Part shown: positions 1 through 8,824 of the stretch, one piece after another | How positions within the stretch are numbered: the stretch's first letter is position 1 | Layout of the letters: every line of letters begins with the position of its first letter | DNA from: an uncultured Bacteroidota bacterium | GTDB taxonomy: Bacteria > Bacteroidota > Bacteroidia > Bacteroidales > UBA12481 | Direction: 5' to 3' | DNA length: 53,726 bases | NCBI GenBank assembly: GCA_903919925.1 | Contig: CAIXKO010000336.1 | Location: forward strand, 1 to 53,726 | Translations under genes and position numbers: made by a program | The notes under the pieces: model-generated | The model's input: the letters and a program-made list of their open reading frames with translations, nothing else | What the model was told of the DNA's origin: nothing | Database searches by the model: none

Positions 1-24
1 ATAAGGAATATTTTTCTTGAAAAA

Positions 25-168
25 GTGGAGAACGTGAAGAACGTTAAGAGGGTAAAGAAGGTGAAGAACGTGAAGAACGTGAAGAACGTGAAGAGGGTAA
101 AGAACGTGAAGAACGTGAAGAACGTTAAGAACGTGAAGAACGTAAAGAACGTTAAGATCGTGGAGAAT
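25..168 (+). repeat. Tandem array of a 9-bp unit, consensus GTGAAGAAC (16 units)
   Basis: Sixteen back-to-back 9-mers run from 25 to 168 without indels. Most match GTGAAGAAC; variants change mainly the third base (GTG, GTA, GTT) and the last three bases (AAC, AGG, AAG, ATC). A purine-rich decay zone follows to about 182. Related arrays in the same orientation occur at 9109-9180 and 19333-19378. The unit is a multiple of three, so one frame stays open as Val-Lys-Asn, but the sister arrays contain TAG units or a 10-bp unit, so I read it as non-coding. Nothing else is seen in bases 1-221. Confidence 0.9.
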
Positions 169-221
169 GGGGAGAGGGGGGAATGTATATATTTGCCGGG
201 GTAATTGATAATATTTTTAAG

Positions 222-1244
222 ATGAAAGCGATATATCTGGTTAGGAATGGAGAGAGCAGGGAAGCATTTGAGATAAGAGAGGCGCCGATACCTGTGGCGG
301 GAAGAGGTGAAGTAGTTGTTAAAGTAGAGGCATCGGGTTTGAATTATGCCGATGTTATGGCCAGGCGGGGTTTATATAAAGCTGCTCCGCCTAAGCCATC
401 CATATTAGGTTACGATGTAGCAGGAACGGTGCACTCTATTGGACCAGATACCCCTGGGTTTAAGGTAGGGCAAAGGGTAGCTGCTATGTCGAGGTTTGGT
501 GGATATGCGGAATATGCCCTTACCCAGGCCGGGGCCATCATTCCATTACCTGATTCGATGGAACCTGCCCTGGCTACCTCATTAGCCACGCAGGCATCTA
601 CAGCCGTTTACAGTTCCTGCTTTGCCACAAGGCTTTACCAGGGCGACCGGGTTTTGATACATGCTGCCGCAGGTGGTGTGGGCACCATTTTGGTTCAGCT
701 GGCTAAAGATAAAGGCTGCATCGTTTTTGGATCGGCATCTAAAAGTAAACATGGCTATCTGAAAGATATCGGCGTTGATTTTCCGATCGATTCCCATTCA
801 GGCAACGCTAGCGAAGAGGTATTCCAATTATTGGCAGGGAAAAAAATCGATGTGGTTTTTGACAACATCGGAGGCCAGAGTTTTAAAAAGGGCCTTCAGA
901 TGCTTGGCCCCGGTGGGCGGATTGTAGCTTACGGTGCTGCGGCACAGAACAAAGGCAATAAATCGAGTCAATTTAATAACATTCGGGTAGGAATTGGATT
1001 TGGATTTCACTCACCAATCGGATTAATTGTTAAATCGCAATCTATACTTGGAGTGAATATGCTAGCCTTAGCTGATCATAAACCAATGGTCTTGAAAGAA
1101 GTAATGGATGAAGTTGGACGTTTGACCAGTCAAGGAATAATCCGTCCCACTTTGGGGAAAGCTTTTCCAGCTAATCAGATTGCTGAAGCTCATGATTTTC
1201 TGGAATCCAGGCAATCGACCGGCAAAATAGCGCTGCTTTGGTAA
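222..1244 (+). CDS. Zinc-type alcohol dehydrogenase-like / NADPH:quinone oxidoreductase (MDR superfamily)
   Basis: 340-residue medium-chain dehydrogenase/reductase of the quinone oxidoreductase (VAT-1/QOR) branch. It probably reduces quinones or activated carbonyls with NAD(P)H in the cytoplasm. The N-terminal GroES-like domain contains GLNYADVMARRG near residue 39, a QOR hallmark. The Rossmann domain carries AAAGGVG at 148-154, which binds the nucleotide. The Cys/His ligands of the catalytic zinc site of classical alcohol dehydrogenases are absent, as expected for QOR types. I chose ATG 222 because MKAIYLVRNG begins the conserved fold; an in-frame ATG at 183 would add 13 atypical residues. 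It stands alone and converges with the phosphoesterase gene 5 bp away. The exact substrate cannot be read. Confidence 0.9.
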   Translation: MKAIYLVRNGESREAFEIREAPIPVAGRGEVVVKVEASGLNYADVMARRGLYKAAPPKPSILGYDVAGTVHSIGPDTPGFKVGQRVAAMSRFGGYAEYALTQAGAIIPLPDSMEPALATSLATQASTAVYSSCFATRLYQGDRVLIHAAAGGVGTILVQLAKDKGCIVFGSASKSKHGYLKDIGVDFPIDSHSGNASEEVFQLLAGKKIDVVFDNIGGQSFKKGLQMLGPGGRIVAYGAAAQNKGNKSSQFNNIRVGIGFGFHSPIGLIVKSQSILGVNMLALADHKPMVLKEVMDEVGRLTSQGIIRPTLGKAFPANQIAEAHDFLESRQSTGKIALLW

Positions 1245-1249
1245 TATAA

Positions 1250-2443
1250 CTATTTCTTCTTGAGATCTTTATTAAATACAGAAACACCTTGATCTGAGAT
1301 TACCTGAATAGATAAACTTTGGTCAGTTGCAACGGCTTTTACATAGTTGGTATTACCATTAATAAGTACTGGAAAAGAATAACCCGAAAATGGCGGTGAA
1401 AGCCAAAGATGCCGGTGGGTATGAGCAGCAATCATCAAATCGGCTCCAGCCTCACGTAGCACGGGGCCAAAATGTTCAGCCAGGAAACCGGGTCCGTAGC
1501 CCCGGTTTTCTTTTATCAGGAAGGGTAATCGTGCGTAAATGATTTTATAAACCGGAATTATTGGCATGTGTACGATGATCACACGGAAACGTGCATTACG
1601 GTATTCAGGAGTATTCACCTCATTTTTAAGCCATTCAAGCTCTTGCATACGGTATTGATCGAAATCAGCTAACCCATAATAATACCGGTTATCATCGGGC
1701 TTATCCTCTCCACAGTCAAGAATCACAAAGTGTACCGGTCCCTCATCGATTGTATAAAAGAAGCTGTTATCCGGAAAATCCAGATAATTCTTTAGTTTTC
1801 GCGACATAATACCGCGGGTTTCATGATTCCCCCTGACAAATGCAAACGGAACGTTTGATGCAAAATACCGGACACTGGTATCGATGATGGGACCAAGAAG
1901 CTGATCCTCATTTTCAAAATTATCGACAATATCCCCATTATAAATAAGCAGATCCTGACCGGCTGCATTCCCTGATTTAAGGAATCCGGCAAGTTTTGCA
2001 CCATTGGTATGAATATCATTAACCACCATAAAACGGGTAGAATCTTTGAGTGGACTTTGAGTAGTAAAATTGAACACTTTACTTTTAACCGTATCGCCGA
2101 AATAGATTTGGTAAGGGCGCAATTTCATCAGCTCAACCGAGTTCAGACGATAGGAATATTTTGTTCCGGGCAGCAATCCTGAAATCACCACTTTATGTAA
2201 GGTTCCTCCGGCATTAATCTGTCCATCGGTTGAATTGCGAACCAGGGAATCGGCCCGAGGTTTTGACCCGATCATCCAAACGCCCGGAACAGCCGGCAGG
2301 TTGGTGGTCCAGTAAATGGTTACTCCACTGTTTGTGAGGTTTTGCAGCCAGGGGCCATGAGTTATGCGGAGCGATTCCGTACTTTGGCTAAAACAGGGAA
2401 TAACAGAAAAAAGCAAAGTGAACAGAAGGATTTGTTTTTTCAT
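1250..2443 (-). CDS. Secreted calcineurin-like metallophosphoesterase (purple acid phosphatase-like)
   Basis: 397 residues with a signal peptide (about 1-20, ending FSQ). A fibronectin-III-like N-terminal domain typical of purple acid phosphatases spans about 24-128 and contains GPWLQN and the TKYSYRL strand. The catalytic domain shows the ordered two-metal motifs: D143-x-H145, G170-D171, G205-N206-H207-E208, H292 in IIVHMP, and H341-x-H343 in AAHTHRH. It should hydrolyse phosphomonoesters or diesters in the periplasm or outside. The Tyr ligand that gives true purple phosphatases their colour is not obvious, so the name rests on architecture. Monocistronic on the minus strand, convergent with the MDR gene. 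Confidence 0.9.
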   Translation of the reverse strand: MKKQILLFTLLFSVIPCFSQSTESLRITHGPWLQNLTNSGVTIYWTTNLPAVPGVWMIGSKPRADSLVRNSTDGQINAGGTLHKVVISGLLPGTKYSYRLNSVELMKLRPYQIYFGDTVKSKVFNFTTQSPLKDSTRFMVVNDIHTNGAKLAGFLKSGNAAGQDLLIYNGDIVDNFENEDQLLGPIIDTSVRYFASNVPFAFVRGNHETRGIMSRKLKNYLDFPDNSFFYTIDEGPVHFVILDCGEDKPDDNRYYYGLADFDQYRMQELEWLKNEVNTPEYRNARFRVIIVHMPIIPVYKIIYARLPFLIKENRGYGPGFLAEHFGPVLREAGADLMIAAHTHRHLWLSPPFSGYSFPVLINGNTNYVKAVATDQSLSIQVISDQGVSVFNKDLKKK

Positions 2444-2486
2444 TGGGATAAAACTAATGAGCGAAAATACGAAAATTGGGTGAGGA

Positions 2487-2514
2487 GGTGATGTGTGAAG
2501 GGTGATGTGTGAAG
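2487..2514. repeat. Perfect 14-bp tandem duplication (GGTGATGTGTGAAG x2)
   Basis: Two identical 14-mers at 2487-2500 and 2501-2514 lie in the divergent intergenic region between the phosphoesterase and CotH genes. They are followed by GATCGGTAGA, which recurs at 4198 just after the CotH gene, where a GTGA-rich stretch also precedes it. Confidence 0.75.
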
Positions 2515-2613
2515 ATCGGTAGAAACACTATTATTTCATTGGTAAAAGCTGTATATTTACATTGAATGTTTGGGTTTGGAGATTAATATTTGGTCAATTC
2601 GAAAATCTGCTTT

Positions 2614-4158
2614 ATGAAAAATATCAAATTGATAAAAGAAAATCGACAACCGATCATTTCCTTGTTGCTGCTTTTGGCTCTACCGGTAGCTGCACTTGCG
2701 CAAGTGCCATTTCCGGAGCCAGGTCCGGTGTTCCGGGATGATCTGCTACCTAAAGTCATGCTATATCTTCCGAAGGATTCGCTGAATAAAATGTACCTGA
2801 ATCCGGCATCCAATAATGAGATGCGCACGCTATTTGTGTTCGAAAGCGGTAAAATCCGGGATACTCTTCCGGTGGTTGGAATACGGTTTCGTGGAAATAC
2901 ATCCAGGCAATCGGCTAAAAAATCCATCAAATTATCATTCAATACCTATAATAACCGGCAATCCTTTTTTGGACTCGAAAAGATGAACCTGAATGGGGAG
3001 CACAATGACCCATCGGTAATCCGCTCGAAATTGTATTGGGATTTATGCCGCACTTGCGGTGTACCCGCTCCACGGGCTAATCATATTTTGTTGTATATCA
3101 ACGATATATTTTGGGGCGTTTACATAAACGTGGAACAAATTGATGAAGAATTTGCTGACTTGAGATTCGGCAACAAAAATGGCAATTTGTATAAATGTTT
3201 GTACCCGGCTGATTTGACCTACAGGAGCAAAAATCCAGTAGATTACAAATTTCAATCGGGCAATCGGCGTACTTACTCACTCAAAACCAATGAAATATCT
3301 GACGATTATACTGATCTGGCCCATTTTATTGATGTTTTAAATAATACCCCGGTTGCCTCCCTGCCAGCAGAGTTGGATAAGGTTTTGAATGTTGGAAGCT
3401 TACTCATGATCATGGCATTAGATGTATTTACAAGTAATTGGGACGGGCCATTTTATAACAAGAATAATTTCTATCTGTACAAAAATACGGATACCGGAAA
3501 GTTTGAATTGATTCCTTATGATGTTGATAATACTTTTGGTATTGACTGGTTTAATGTTGATTGGTCCATACAGAACATTTATAATTGGGCACCAAATTGG
3601 GAGGCCAGGCCGCTGTATACTAGAGTCTTATCGGTTCCTACCTATCGCAGGGAGTACACCAGGCTTTTCATTGAATTGCTCAATTTGATGAGCGATGGGA
3701 AGCTTATTCAAAAAATTGGTACCCTAAGAAATTTGTATAGTCCCTACATTTCAACAGATCCGTTTTACCGGCAGGATTACGGTTGGAGCAGCACTGATTT
3801 CCAGAATTCTTTTAATAACCGGTTGACTACCAATCATGTTAAAACCGGACTGATCCCGTATATCTATTCCCGCATGGGTTCTGCCCGTGTCCAGCTGGAT
3901 GCTGCTTCTGCCATCGAACAGGCGGTATTTTCCTATAACGTCAGGGTTTATCCAAATCCCGTATCTGATTTTCTGATTATTGAAAAATCCGGTCCGGATA
4001 CTGAGTATTCCATTTTTGGTATAAACGGAGCCCTGGTGTTAAGTGGATCATTAACTGATGGATCATCCAAAATCAATATGGGGGGATTGGCTGATGGGAT
4101 TTATTATCTGAGGGTTGGGTTTTGGGGAGAGGCTTTTAGGGTAATGGTGGTTCGGTAG
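2614..4158 (+). CDS. CotH kinase family protein with T9SS type A sorting domain
   Basis: 514 residues, starting at ATG 2614; an upstream in-frame TTG at 2590 is less likely. A signal peptide ends near ALAQ. The body matches the CotH family, whose spore-coat members are atypical protein kinases and whose Bacteroidota members are secreted. Visible CotH features are GIRFRGNTSRQSAKKS near residue 90, EKMNLNGEHNDPS, and the acidic DVDNTFGIDWFN motif. The last ~70 residues form a T9SS tail: VYPNPVSDFLII, then GINGALVLSGSL, and GIYYLRV. The protein is therefore probably exported across the outer membrane and anchored or released. The gene is flanked by related repeat/hairpin elements. The substrate of phosphorylation is unknown. 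Confidence 0.9.
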   Translation: MKNIKLIKENRQPIISLLLLLALPVAALAQVPFPEPGPVFRDDLLPKVMLYLPKDSLNKMYLNPASNNEMRTLFVFESGKIRDTLPVVGIRFRGNTSRQSAKKSIKLSFNTYNNRQSFFGLEKMNLNGEHNDPSVIRSKLYWDLCRTCGVPAPRANHILLYINDIFWGVYINVEQIDEEFADLRFGNKNGNLYKCLYPADLTYRSKNPVDYKFQSGNRRTYSLKTNEISDDYTDLAHFIDVLNNTPVASLPAELDKVLNVGSLLMIMALDVFTSNWDGPFYNKNNFYLYKNTDTGKFELIPYDVDNTFGIDWFNVDWSIQNIYNWAPNWEARPLYTRVLSVPTYRREYTRLFIELLNLMSDGKLIQKIGTLRNLYSPYISTDPFYRQDYGWSSTDFQNSFNNRLTTNHVKTGLIPYIYSRMGSARVQLDAASAIEQAVFSYNVRVYPNPVSDFLIIEKSGPDTEYSIFGINGALVLSGSLTDGSSKINMGGLADGIYYLRVGFWGEAFRVMVVR

Positions 4159-4203
4159 GGGATCAGAAGACGTTAGGCGTGAGGCGTGATGCAGGAGATC
4201 GGT

Positions 4204-4229
4204 AGAGACGCATAATTGCGTGTCTTTTT
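4204..4229 (+). repeat. Hairpin repeat element GTAGAGACGCA-TAAT-TGCGTGTCT followed by T-run
   Basis: Inverted repeat: AGAGACGCA (4204-4212), loop TAAT, TGCGTGTCT (4217-4225), one mismatch in the stem, then TTTT. It could act as the terminator of the CotH gene 45 bp upstream. The core GTAGRGRCGCATAMTTGCGT is shared with the element at 47335-47362, which suggests a dispersed palindromic family, not just a terminator. A decayed relative may lie at 2515-2545. Confidence 0.65.
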
Positions 4230-4237
4230 GGAAAAAA

Positions 4238-4266
4238 AACGAGTGACGAGTGACGAGTGACAAGTA
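4238..4266 (+). repeat. Short tandem array of GAGTGAC(A/C) units
   Basis: About three and a half copies of an 8-bp unit (ACGAGTGACGAGTGACGAG and on to GACAAGTAAT) directly follow the hairpin. Low-complexity intergenic DNA of the same style as the arrays elsewhere in the window. The remaining stretch to 4368 shows an imperfect hairpin GGTCAGAG/CTCAGACC at 4341-4365 and nothing else. Confidence 0.7.
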
Positions 4267-4368
4267 ATAGTGTTGTTGGTACAGTCAAGTCTGCCATTGG
4301 TAAAACGAGAAATACATCAATGCCTGCGGCGGCTTACCTTGGTCAGAGTAATTAAATCTCAGACCAAA

Positions 4369-4500
4369 ATGAACGCAAAATCAATTCTGATTAAGTTTCA
4401 ATGGATCATTTTCCTATTGTTACTTGCGATTTCCTGTTCAAAAGAACCTTTAACAGGAGTGCAGCCGGACACAATGCCTAATGCATTGCCTCATTTATAG
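4369..4500 (+). CDS. Very short putative lipoprotein or gene remnant (43 aa)
   Basis: ATG 4369 opens a 43-residue frame: a positively charged start, the hydrophobic run IIFLLLLAISC ending in a lipobox Cys, then only 20 more residues before TAG. The leader looks genuine for a Bacteroidota lipoprotein, but the mature part is too short for a known family. The next 140 bp up to 4642 have no convincing frame. Either it is a real small lipoprotein or the 5' stub of a decayed gene. I do not recognise it. Confidence 0.35.
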   Translation: MNAKSILIKFQWIIFLLLLAISCSKEPLTGVQPDTMPNALPHL

Positions 4501-4642
4501 CGGTATCTGCTTCACCTTATGAGGATGGCAAGATCTGATTAACCAATTCGCCAGATTCATCTGCTTCCTGATTTTAAACATCCGGCAAGTTTGCCTATTT
4601 TTAAAACCGCAAAAAACTTTTCATACAGCCAAATTGTATTTA

Positions 4643-6820
4643 ATGAAGGCATATAGATTTATTAACAAGAGCGTTTTTACTATTCTTTTCTGCTTCCTGA
4701 TGTTTCCGGGAGCTTTATGGTCAACGAATGAAATCGTAAAAGCTTTCAAGGTTTCCACACCACCGGTAATTGATGGTATTTTGGATGAACCGGTCTGGAA
4801 ATCCGCCCCTGTTTTTACTGATTTCAAGTCGTTTATACCGGATTTTGGAAAGGTTTTACCTCAGAAAACTACCGCTTGGGTAGCTTATGATGAAGAGAAT
4901 CTGTATTTTGCATTCGACTGTCAGGATTCGGAACCTGATAAGATTAAGGCCAATGTATCGGCTCGGGATGCAATTTTTAAGGATGATTGGATTTGTTTAA
5001 ATATTGATTCCCGATTTGACCAGCAGGCGATTTATGCGTTTTATGTTAACCCATTGGGAATCCAGATGGATACACGGTTTGCGGCAGGCAAGGAAGATCC
5101 GAGCATCGACCTGGTGTGGTATAGCGCTGGGCGGTTGGATGATCATGGTTATTATGTTGAAGTTCAAATTCCGCTTAAGAGTTTGCGGTTTTCAACGAAC
5201 GACCCGGTCAGCATGGGATTGCTTCTGGAGCGGTTTGTTAGTCGTACTGCTACTCATACCGGATATCCCGAGCTCGATCCATCCATGGGTTTTAATCTGA
5301 TGCCACAACTAATGCGTGTTGATTATCAGGGAGTAAAGCATTATACACTGTTCGAGGCAATCCCTGCTGCTACTTATTCATACAAAGACATCAGGGAAGG
5401 CGAAAAACTGGTAAAAGACGTACGCAAGCCAGATCTAAGCCTTACCCTGAAATACGGGATCACTTCAGATCTGATACTTGATGCGACCGTGAATCCGGAT
5501 TTCAGCCAGGTTGAATCAGATGCCGGGCAAGTGGATGTAAATCTGAGATATGATCTTTATTATGCAGAGAAGCGACCGTTTTTTCTCGAGGGGCGTGAAA
5601 AATTCAATATCGGGGCAACACAAACCTCGGTGGTAGATCCGATGTACTATCTGGTTCACACCCGTACCATTGTAAATCCTATGACCGGATTGAAATTCAC
5701 CGGCAATATCGACAAAAAAAACTCGATCGCGTTGCTTTACGGAGCTGATGAACTCCAGCGTGACAGCCTTTCCAAGCCCCGTCAATTCGCGCACTTCCCG
5801 ATACTTCGTTACAAGTATAACCTGAAGGATGATGGATATCTGGGCGCACTTTATACCGGAAGGGAAGCCAACGGGAGCAGTAATCGGGTTTTAGGTACTG
5901 ATGCTCAAATCAGGCTCACTAAATCAAGCCTTTTGGAATACAATGTCTTCGGATCTCAAACTACAAATTTACTGTCCCGGCAGAATAGCCACGCAGAAGG
6001 CCTTTACTACCACTATGAAACACGTGATTTGAATTATGGAATCTCCCTGAAGAACATTGGAAAGGAGTTCAATGTTGCCACCGGGTATATCAATCGCACT
6101 GGTATTAGTCAGGTAAGTGGTGTTATCAAGCCACTTTTTTATCCTGATTCCCCTGTTTTCCGGACCGTTGACCTGGAATTTTTCACTTCAGCAACTTATG
6201 ATTGGATTTATTCGATGTGGGAAACTCTTAATCATGCATCAGTTCTTGCCTTGTTGGGAGGATCTACCCAGGTCAGGTTAAAATATACTTTTTCTAACGA
6301 GGTTTATCTCGGGCAGCGGTTTAACACGGGTGGTTTTCAGGCAAATCTGGTAAGCAGATACAAGAATTGGATATCAGGATCATGGCAATACAGGCGAACA
6401 AATGCAATATTTTATTCATCAGCCCCTTATGCAGGGAAGAGCAATCGATTGAGTATGGAGGAAGTATTTCAACCATGGCCCAAATTTCAGGCGACATTAG
6501 GGTTTGTTTATTATGATTTCTTAAGGAATAATGATAAAAAGGTAATCTATCAATATATAATAGAAAGGTTAAAGCTTACCTACCAGTTCAATAAGTATTT
6601 ATTTATCAGAGGGATACTTGAATTCAATGGATATCGCAAATCATTACTGACTGACTTTTTAATCTCTTTCAATTATATTCCCGGAACAGTATGTTATCTG
6701 GGCTACGGATCGCTATACGAGCAAACCGGGGAATCGCAGCCATTTTTTAGCAGGGAAGTAAAACCTTTAGAAATGCAGCGCGGTTTTTTCGTAAAACTCT
6801 CCTATCTGTTTAGGAATTAA
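4643..6820 (+). CDS. DUF5916 outer-membrane protein with N-terminal CBM9-like domain
   Basis: 725 residues from ATG 4643, with a signal peptide ending near LWS. Residues about 30-210 form a carbohydrate-binding-module-9-like domain: PPVIDGILDEPVWKSAP, the TTAWVAYDEENLYFAF strand pair and PLKSLRF. This is the usual partner of DUF5916. The remainder contains NPDFSQVESDAGQVDVN and YAEKRPFFLEGR, signature strings of DUF5916, followed by many alternating beta strands that end in an aromatic residue (SYLFRN), as in outer-membrane barrels. Family function is unknown; a role in binding or importing a glycan or other ligand is inferred only from architecture. Single gene, 60 bp before the SDR gene. 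Confidence 0.88.
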   Translation: MKAYRFINKSVFTILFCFLMFPGALWSTNEIVKAFKVSTPPVIDGILDEPVWKSAPVFTDFKSFIPDFGKVLPQKTTAWVAYDEENLYFAFDCQDSEPDKIKANVSARDAIFKDDWICLNIDSRFDQQAIYAFYVNPLGIQMDTRFAAGKEDPSIDLVWYSAGRLDDHGYYVEVQIPLKSLRFSTNDPVSMGLLLERFVSRTATHTGYPELDPSMGFNLMPQLMRVDYQGVKHYTLFEAIPAATYSYKDIREGEKLVKDVRKPDLSLTLKYGITSDLILDATVNPDFSQVESDAGQVDVNLRYDLYYAEKRPFFLEGREKFNIGATQTSVVDPMYYLVHTRTIVNPMTGLKFTGNIDKKNSIALLYGADELQRDSLSKPRQFAHFPILRYKYNLKDDGYLGALYTGREANGSSNRVLGTDAQIRLTKSSLLEYNVFGSQTTNLLSRQNSHAEGLYYHYETRDLNYGISLKNIGKEFNVATGYINRTGISQVSGVIKPLFYPDSPVFRTVDLEFFTSATYDWIYSMWETLNHASVLALLGGSTQVRLKYTFSNEVYLGQRFNTGGFQANLVSRYKNWISGSWQYRRTNAIFYSSAPYAGKSNRLSMEEVFQPWPKFQATLGFVYYDFLRNNDKKVIYQYIIERLKLTYQFNKYLFIRGILEFNGYRKSLLTDFLISFNYIPGTVCYLGYGSLYEQTGESQPFFSREVKPLEMQRGFFVKLSYLFRN

Positions 6821-6880
6821 TCCTGGCTTTTTTTAGAACTAAACTTGAAACCATTTGGGAACTTGTTTGTTAAATACCAA

Positions 6881-7729
6881 ATGAATACAATGGAAAACAA
6901 GATTATTCTGATAACCGGAGCAAATTCCGGGATTGGCAAAGCAACGGCTACTGCCCTTGCAGAGATGGGTGCTCACGTGGTTATCATGTCCAGGGATCTG
7001 GAAAAAGGTGAGATCGCCAGGCAGGAAGTTGTCAGAATAAGCAGAAACAACCAGGTTGATGTTATGCAATGCGATTTGGCCAGCATGGAGAGTATCCGGC
7101 AGTTTGCTGCCCAATTCATTGCTACCTATTCCAGGCTGGATGTATTAATTAACAATGCTGGCATTTTCACAGAAAAGAGAATGGAAACTGCTGAAGGCTT
7201 TGAATACCAGATTGGAGTTAATCATCTGGGGCATTTTCTATTGACCAATTTATTGCTCAATCTTTTGAAAAAGAGTTCACCGAGCCGTATTATCAATGTT
7301 TCATCGGGAGCTCACTATGGTGGGAAAATTGATTTTGATGATCTTCACCTAAATATAAAATATTCATCCTGGAAATCGTATTCACAGTCAAAGCTGGCTA
7401 ATATTCTGTTTACCTATGAGTTAGCACACCGCCTTAGTGATACTGGGGTTACGGTAAACTGCTTACATCCGGGATTAGTCAATACCCGATTTGCTTATGA
7501 CCGCGAATTGGAAAAGCCCAACTGGATGATGAAGCTAATGAAACCTTTCACGATACAGCCCTCACAAGGAGCAGAAACATCAGTGTATCTGGCTGCATCT
7601 CCTGAGGTAGAAGGGATTACGGGTAAATATTTTGCTAAGAGGAAAGAAAAGGCTTCATCAAGGGCTTCATACGATTTGGTGGTTGCCGAAAAGCTTTGGA
7701 ATTTAAGCATCGTCCTTACAGGCTTATAG
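6881..7729 (+). CDS. SDR family oxidoreductase (retinol dehydrogenase-like)
   Basis: 282-residue classical short-chain dehydrogenase. The cofactor motif TGANSGIG lies at 12-19, the NNAG motif at 91-94, and the catalytic set is Ser142 (in NVSSGAHYGG), Tyr167 and Lys171 (YSQSK). LHPGLVNT follows, as in the RDH/WWOX-like branch. An Arg in the MSRD loop after beta-2 favours NADP(H). ATG 6881 is used; ATG 6890 is equally possible, and an in-frame TTG at 6845 is unlikely. Substrate unknown; the RDH-like branch acts on hydrophobic alcohols or aldehydes. A terminator hairpin overlaps its stop codon. Confidence 0.92.
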   Translation: MNTMENKIILITGANSGIGKATATALAEMGAHVVIMSRDLEKGEIARQEVVRISRNNQVDVMQCDLASMESIRQFAAQFIATYSRLDVLINNAGIFTEKRMETAEGFEYQIGVNHLGHFLLTNLLLNLLKKSSPSRIINVSSGAHYGGKIDFDDLHLNIKYSSWKSYSQSKLANILFTYELAHRLSDTGVTVNCLHPGLVNTRFAYDRELEKPNWMMKLMKPFTIQPSQGAETSVYLAASPEVEGITGKYFAKRKEKASSRASYDLVVAEKLWNLSIVLTGL

Positions 7730-7763
7730 AGTAGGCAACATTATAGGCTTGCCAACTCTTTTT
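7728..7763 (+). terminator. Rho-independent terminator after the SDR gene
   Basis: Stem GAGTAGGCAA (7729-7738) pairs with TTGCCAACTC (7749-7758) with one A-A mismatch, a 10-base loop, and then a run of five T. The left arm starts within the TAG stop codon of the SDR gene. Confidence 0.75.
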
Positions 7764-7848
7764 GAAAATTTTGGTGCAAATTCTGCACAATTTCATGATT
7801 CACGGTATAATAATTAGCTAATTTAAGGTCCTGATAAAAACAAGGATC

Positions 7849-8733
7849 ATGAAAATTAAATTACTGATTATCTGCATTTTTAGTATATTTTCCCTAAAAA
7901 CTACTGCTCAGATTACCCCAGCCGGTCAAGTCCTGGAAGGCCTTTCCATGCCAAGTGCGACTCTTGGTTATGCGGTAAATTACGCAATTTACCTTCCACC
8001 GGATTACAAAGAAAGTACACGTTTCTATCCGGTGGTATACCTGCTTCACGGTTATACTGATAATGAAACAGGTTGGATCCAGTTCGGTGAGGTAAACATG
8101 GCTGCTGACCGGGCCATAGCATCCAGAGAGATCCCGTCGATGATAATTGTTATGCCAGATGCGAAAGCAACCTGGTATATGAACAATGCCGATGGGTCCC
8201 AAAAATTTGAAGATATGTTCGTTCAGGAATTTATCCCCTATATAGATAAGACCTACCGGACCCGGGCAAAAAAGGAGTTTAGGGGCGTTTCCGGATTGTC
8301 AATGGGAGGGTTTGGATCACTACTTTATTCTTTAAAACATCCTGATCTTTTTGCTGCTTGTGCTGCCTTTAGTGCAGCGGTATGGACAGAAGAGGAGGTA
8401 AAAGCGATGCCCACAACCAGCCGCGATGGCTTATTCGAGAAGCTTTTCGGTTTAACAAAGGAAAAAACCCTGCTCACCCCTCATTATAGGGCCAACAGCA
8501 TCATTGATCTGGCGGGATCACTACCAAAAGAACAAATAGAGAAGGTCAGGTTTTATATTGATTGCGGTGATGATGATTTTCTATATAAAGGAAACGCTGC
8601 TTTGCATGTTCTTTTGAGGGACCGGCAAATCAAGCACGAATTCAGGGTTCGCGATGGAGGCCACACCTGGGTTTACTGGAGAACCGGAATTGTTGACGGT
8701 TTAAAATTTATTGGCGAAAGTTTTCACAGATGA
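7849..8733 (+). CDS. Secreted esterase of the esterase D / feruloyl esterase-like family
   Basis: 294 residues with a signal peptide (cleavage near TTAQ, residue 21). It has an alpha/beta-hydrolase fold of the putative esterase family: LPPDYKES then PVVYLLHGYTDNETGW, the nucleophile elbow G149-L-S151-M-G, an acid in CGDDDFLYKGN near 243, and H272 in DGGHTWVYW. Relatives are feruloyl/acetyl-xylan esterases and other periplasmic carboxylesterases that remove acyl groups from plant polysaccharides; this substrate is an inference from family and signal peptide. Monocistronic, preceded by a terminator. Confidence 0.9.
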   Translation: MKIKLLIICIFSIFSLKTTAQITPAGQVLEGLSMPSATLGYAVNYAIYLPPDYKESTRFYPVVYLLHGYTDNETGWIQFGEVNMAADRAIASREIPSMIIVMPDAKATWYMNNADGSQKFEDMFVQEFIPYIDKTYRTRAKKEFRGVSGLSMGGFGSLLYSLKHPDLFAACAAFSAAVWTEEEVKAMPTTSRDGLFEKLFGLTKEKTLLTPHYRANSIIDLAGSLPKEQIEKVRFYIDCGDDDFLYKGNAALHVLLRDRQIKHEFRVRDGGHTWVYWRTGIVDGLKFIGESFHR

Positions 8734-8824
8734 TGACCTGGTAACTAATACATGAGGTAACAGGGGAAGCGTAATTTACTTGTTGGGTAAAAGAAAAAAA
8801 AGAATCGTAAACTATAAATCTAAA

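Noticed and set aside
25-168. CRISPR-like array
   Set aside because: Units are 9 bp with no spacers and there are no cas genes, so this is a simple tandem repeat.
25-204. Open Val-Lys-Asn repeat frame from the left window edge through the first 9-bp array
   Set aside because: The unit length of nine keeps the frame open automatically. Sister arrays carry TAG units or a 10-bp unit and no start codon or leader is visible, so coding is unlikely.
183-221. Purine-rich GGGGAGAGGGGGGA before ATG 183 as a Shine-Dalgarno site
   Set aside because: It is the decayed end of the 9-bp array, and Bacteroidota rely little on Shine-Dalgarno pairing; homology supports the start at 222.
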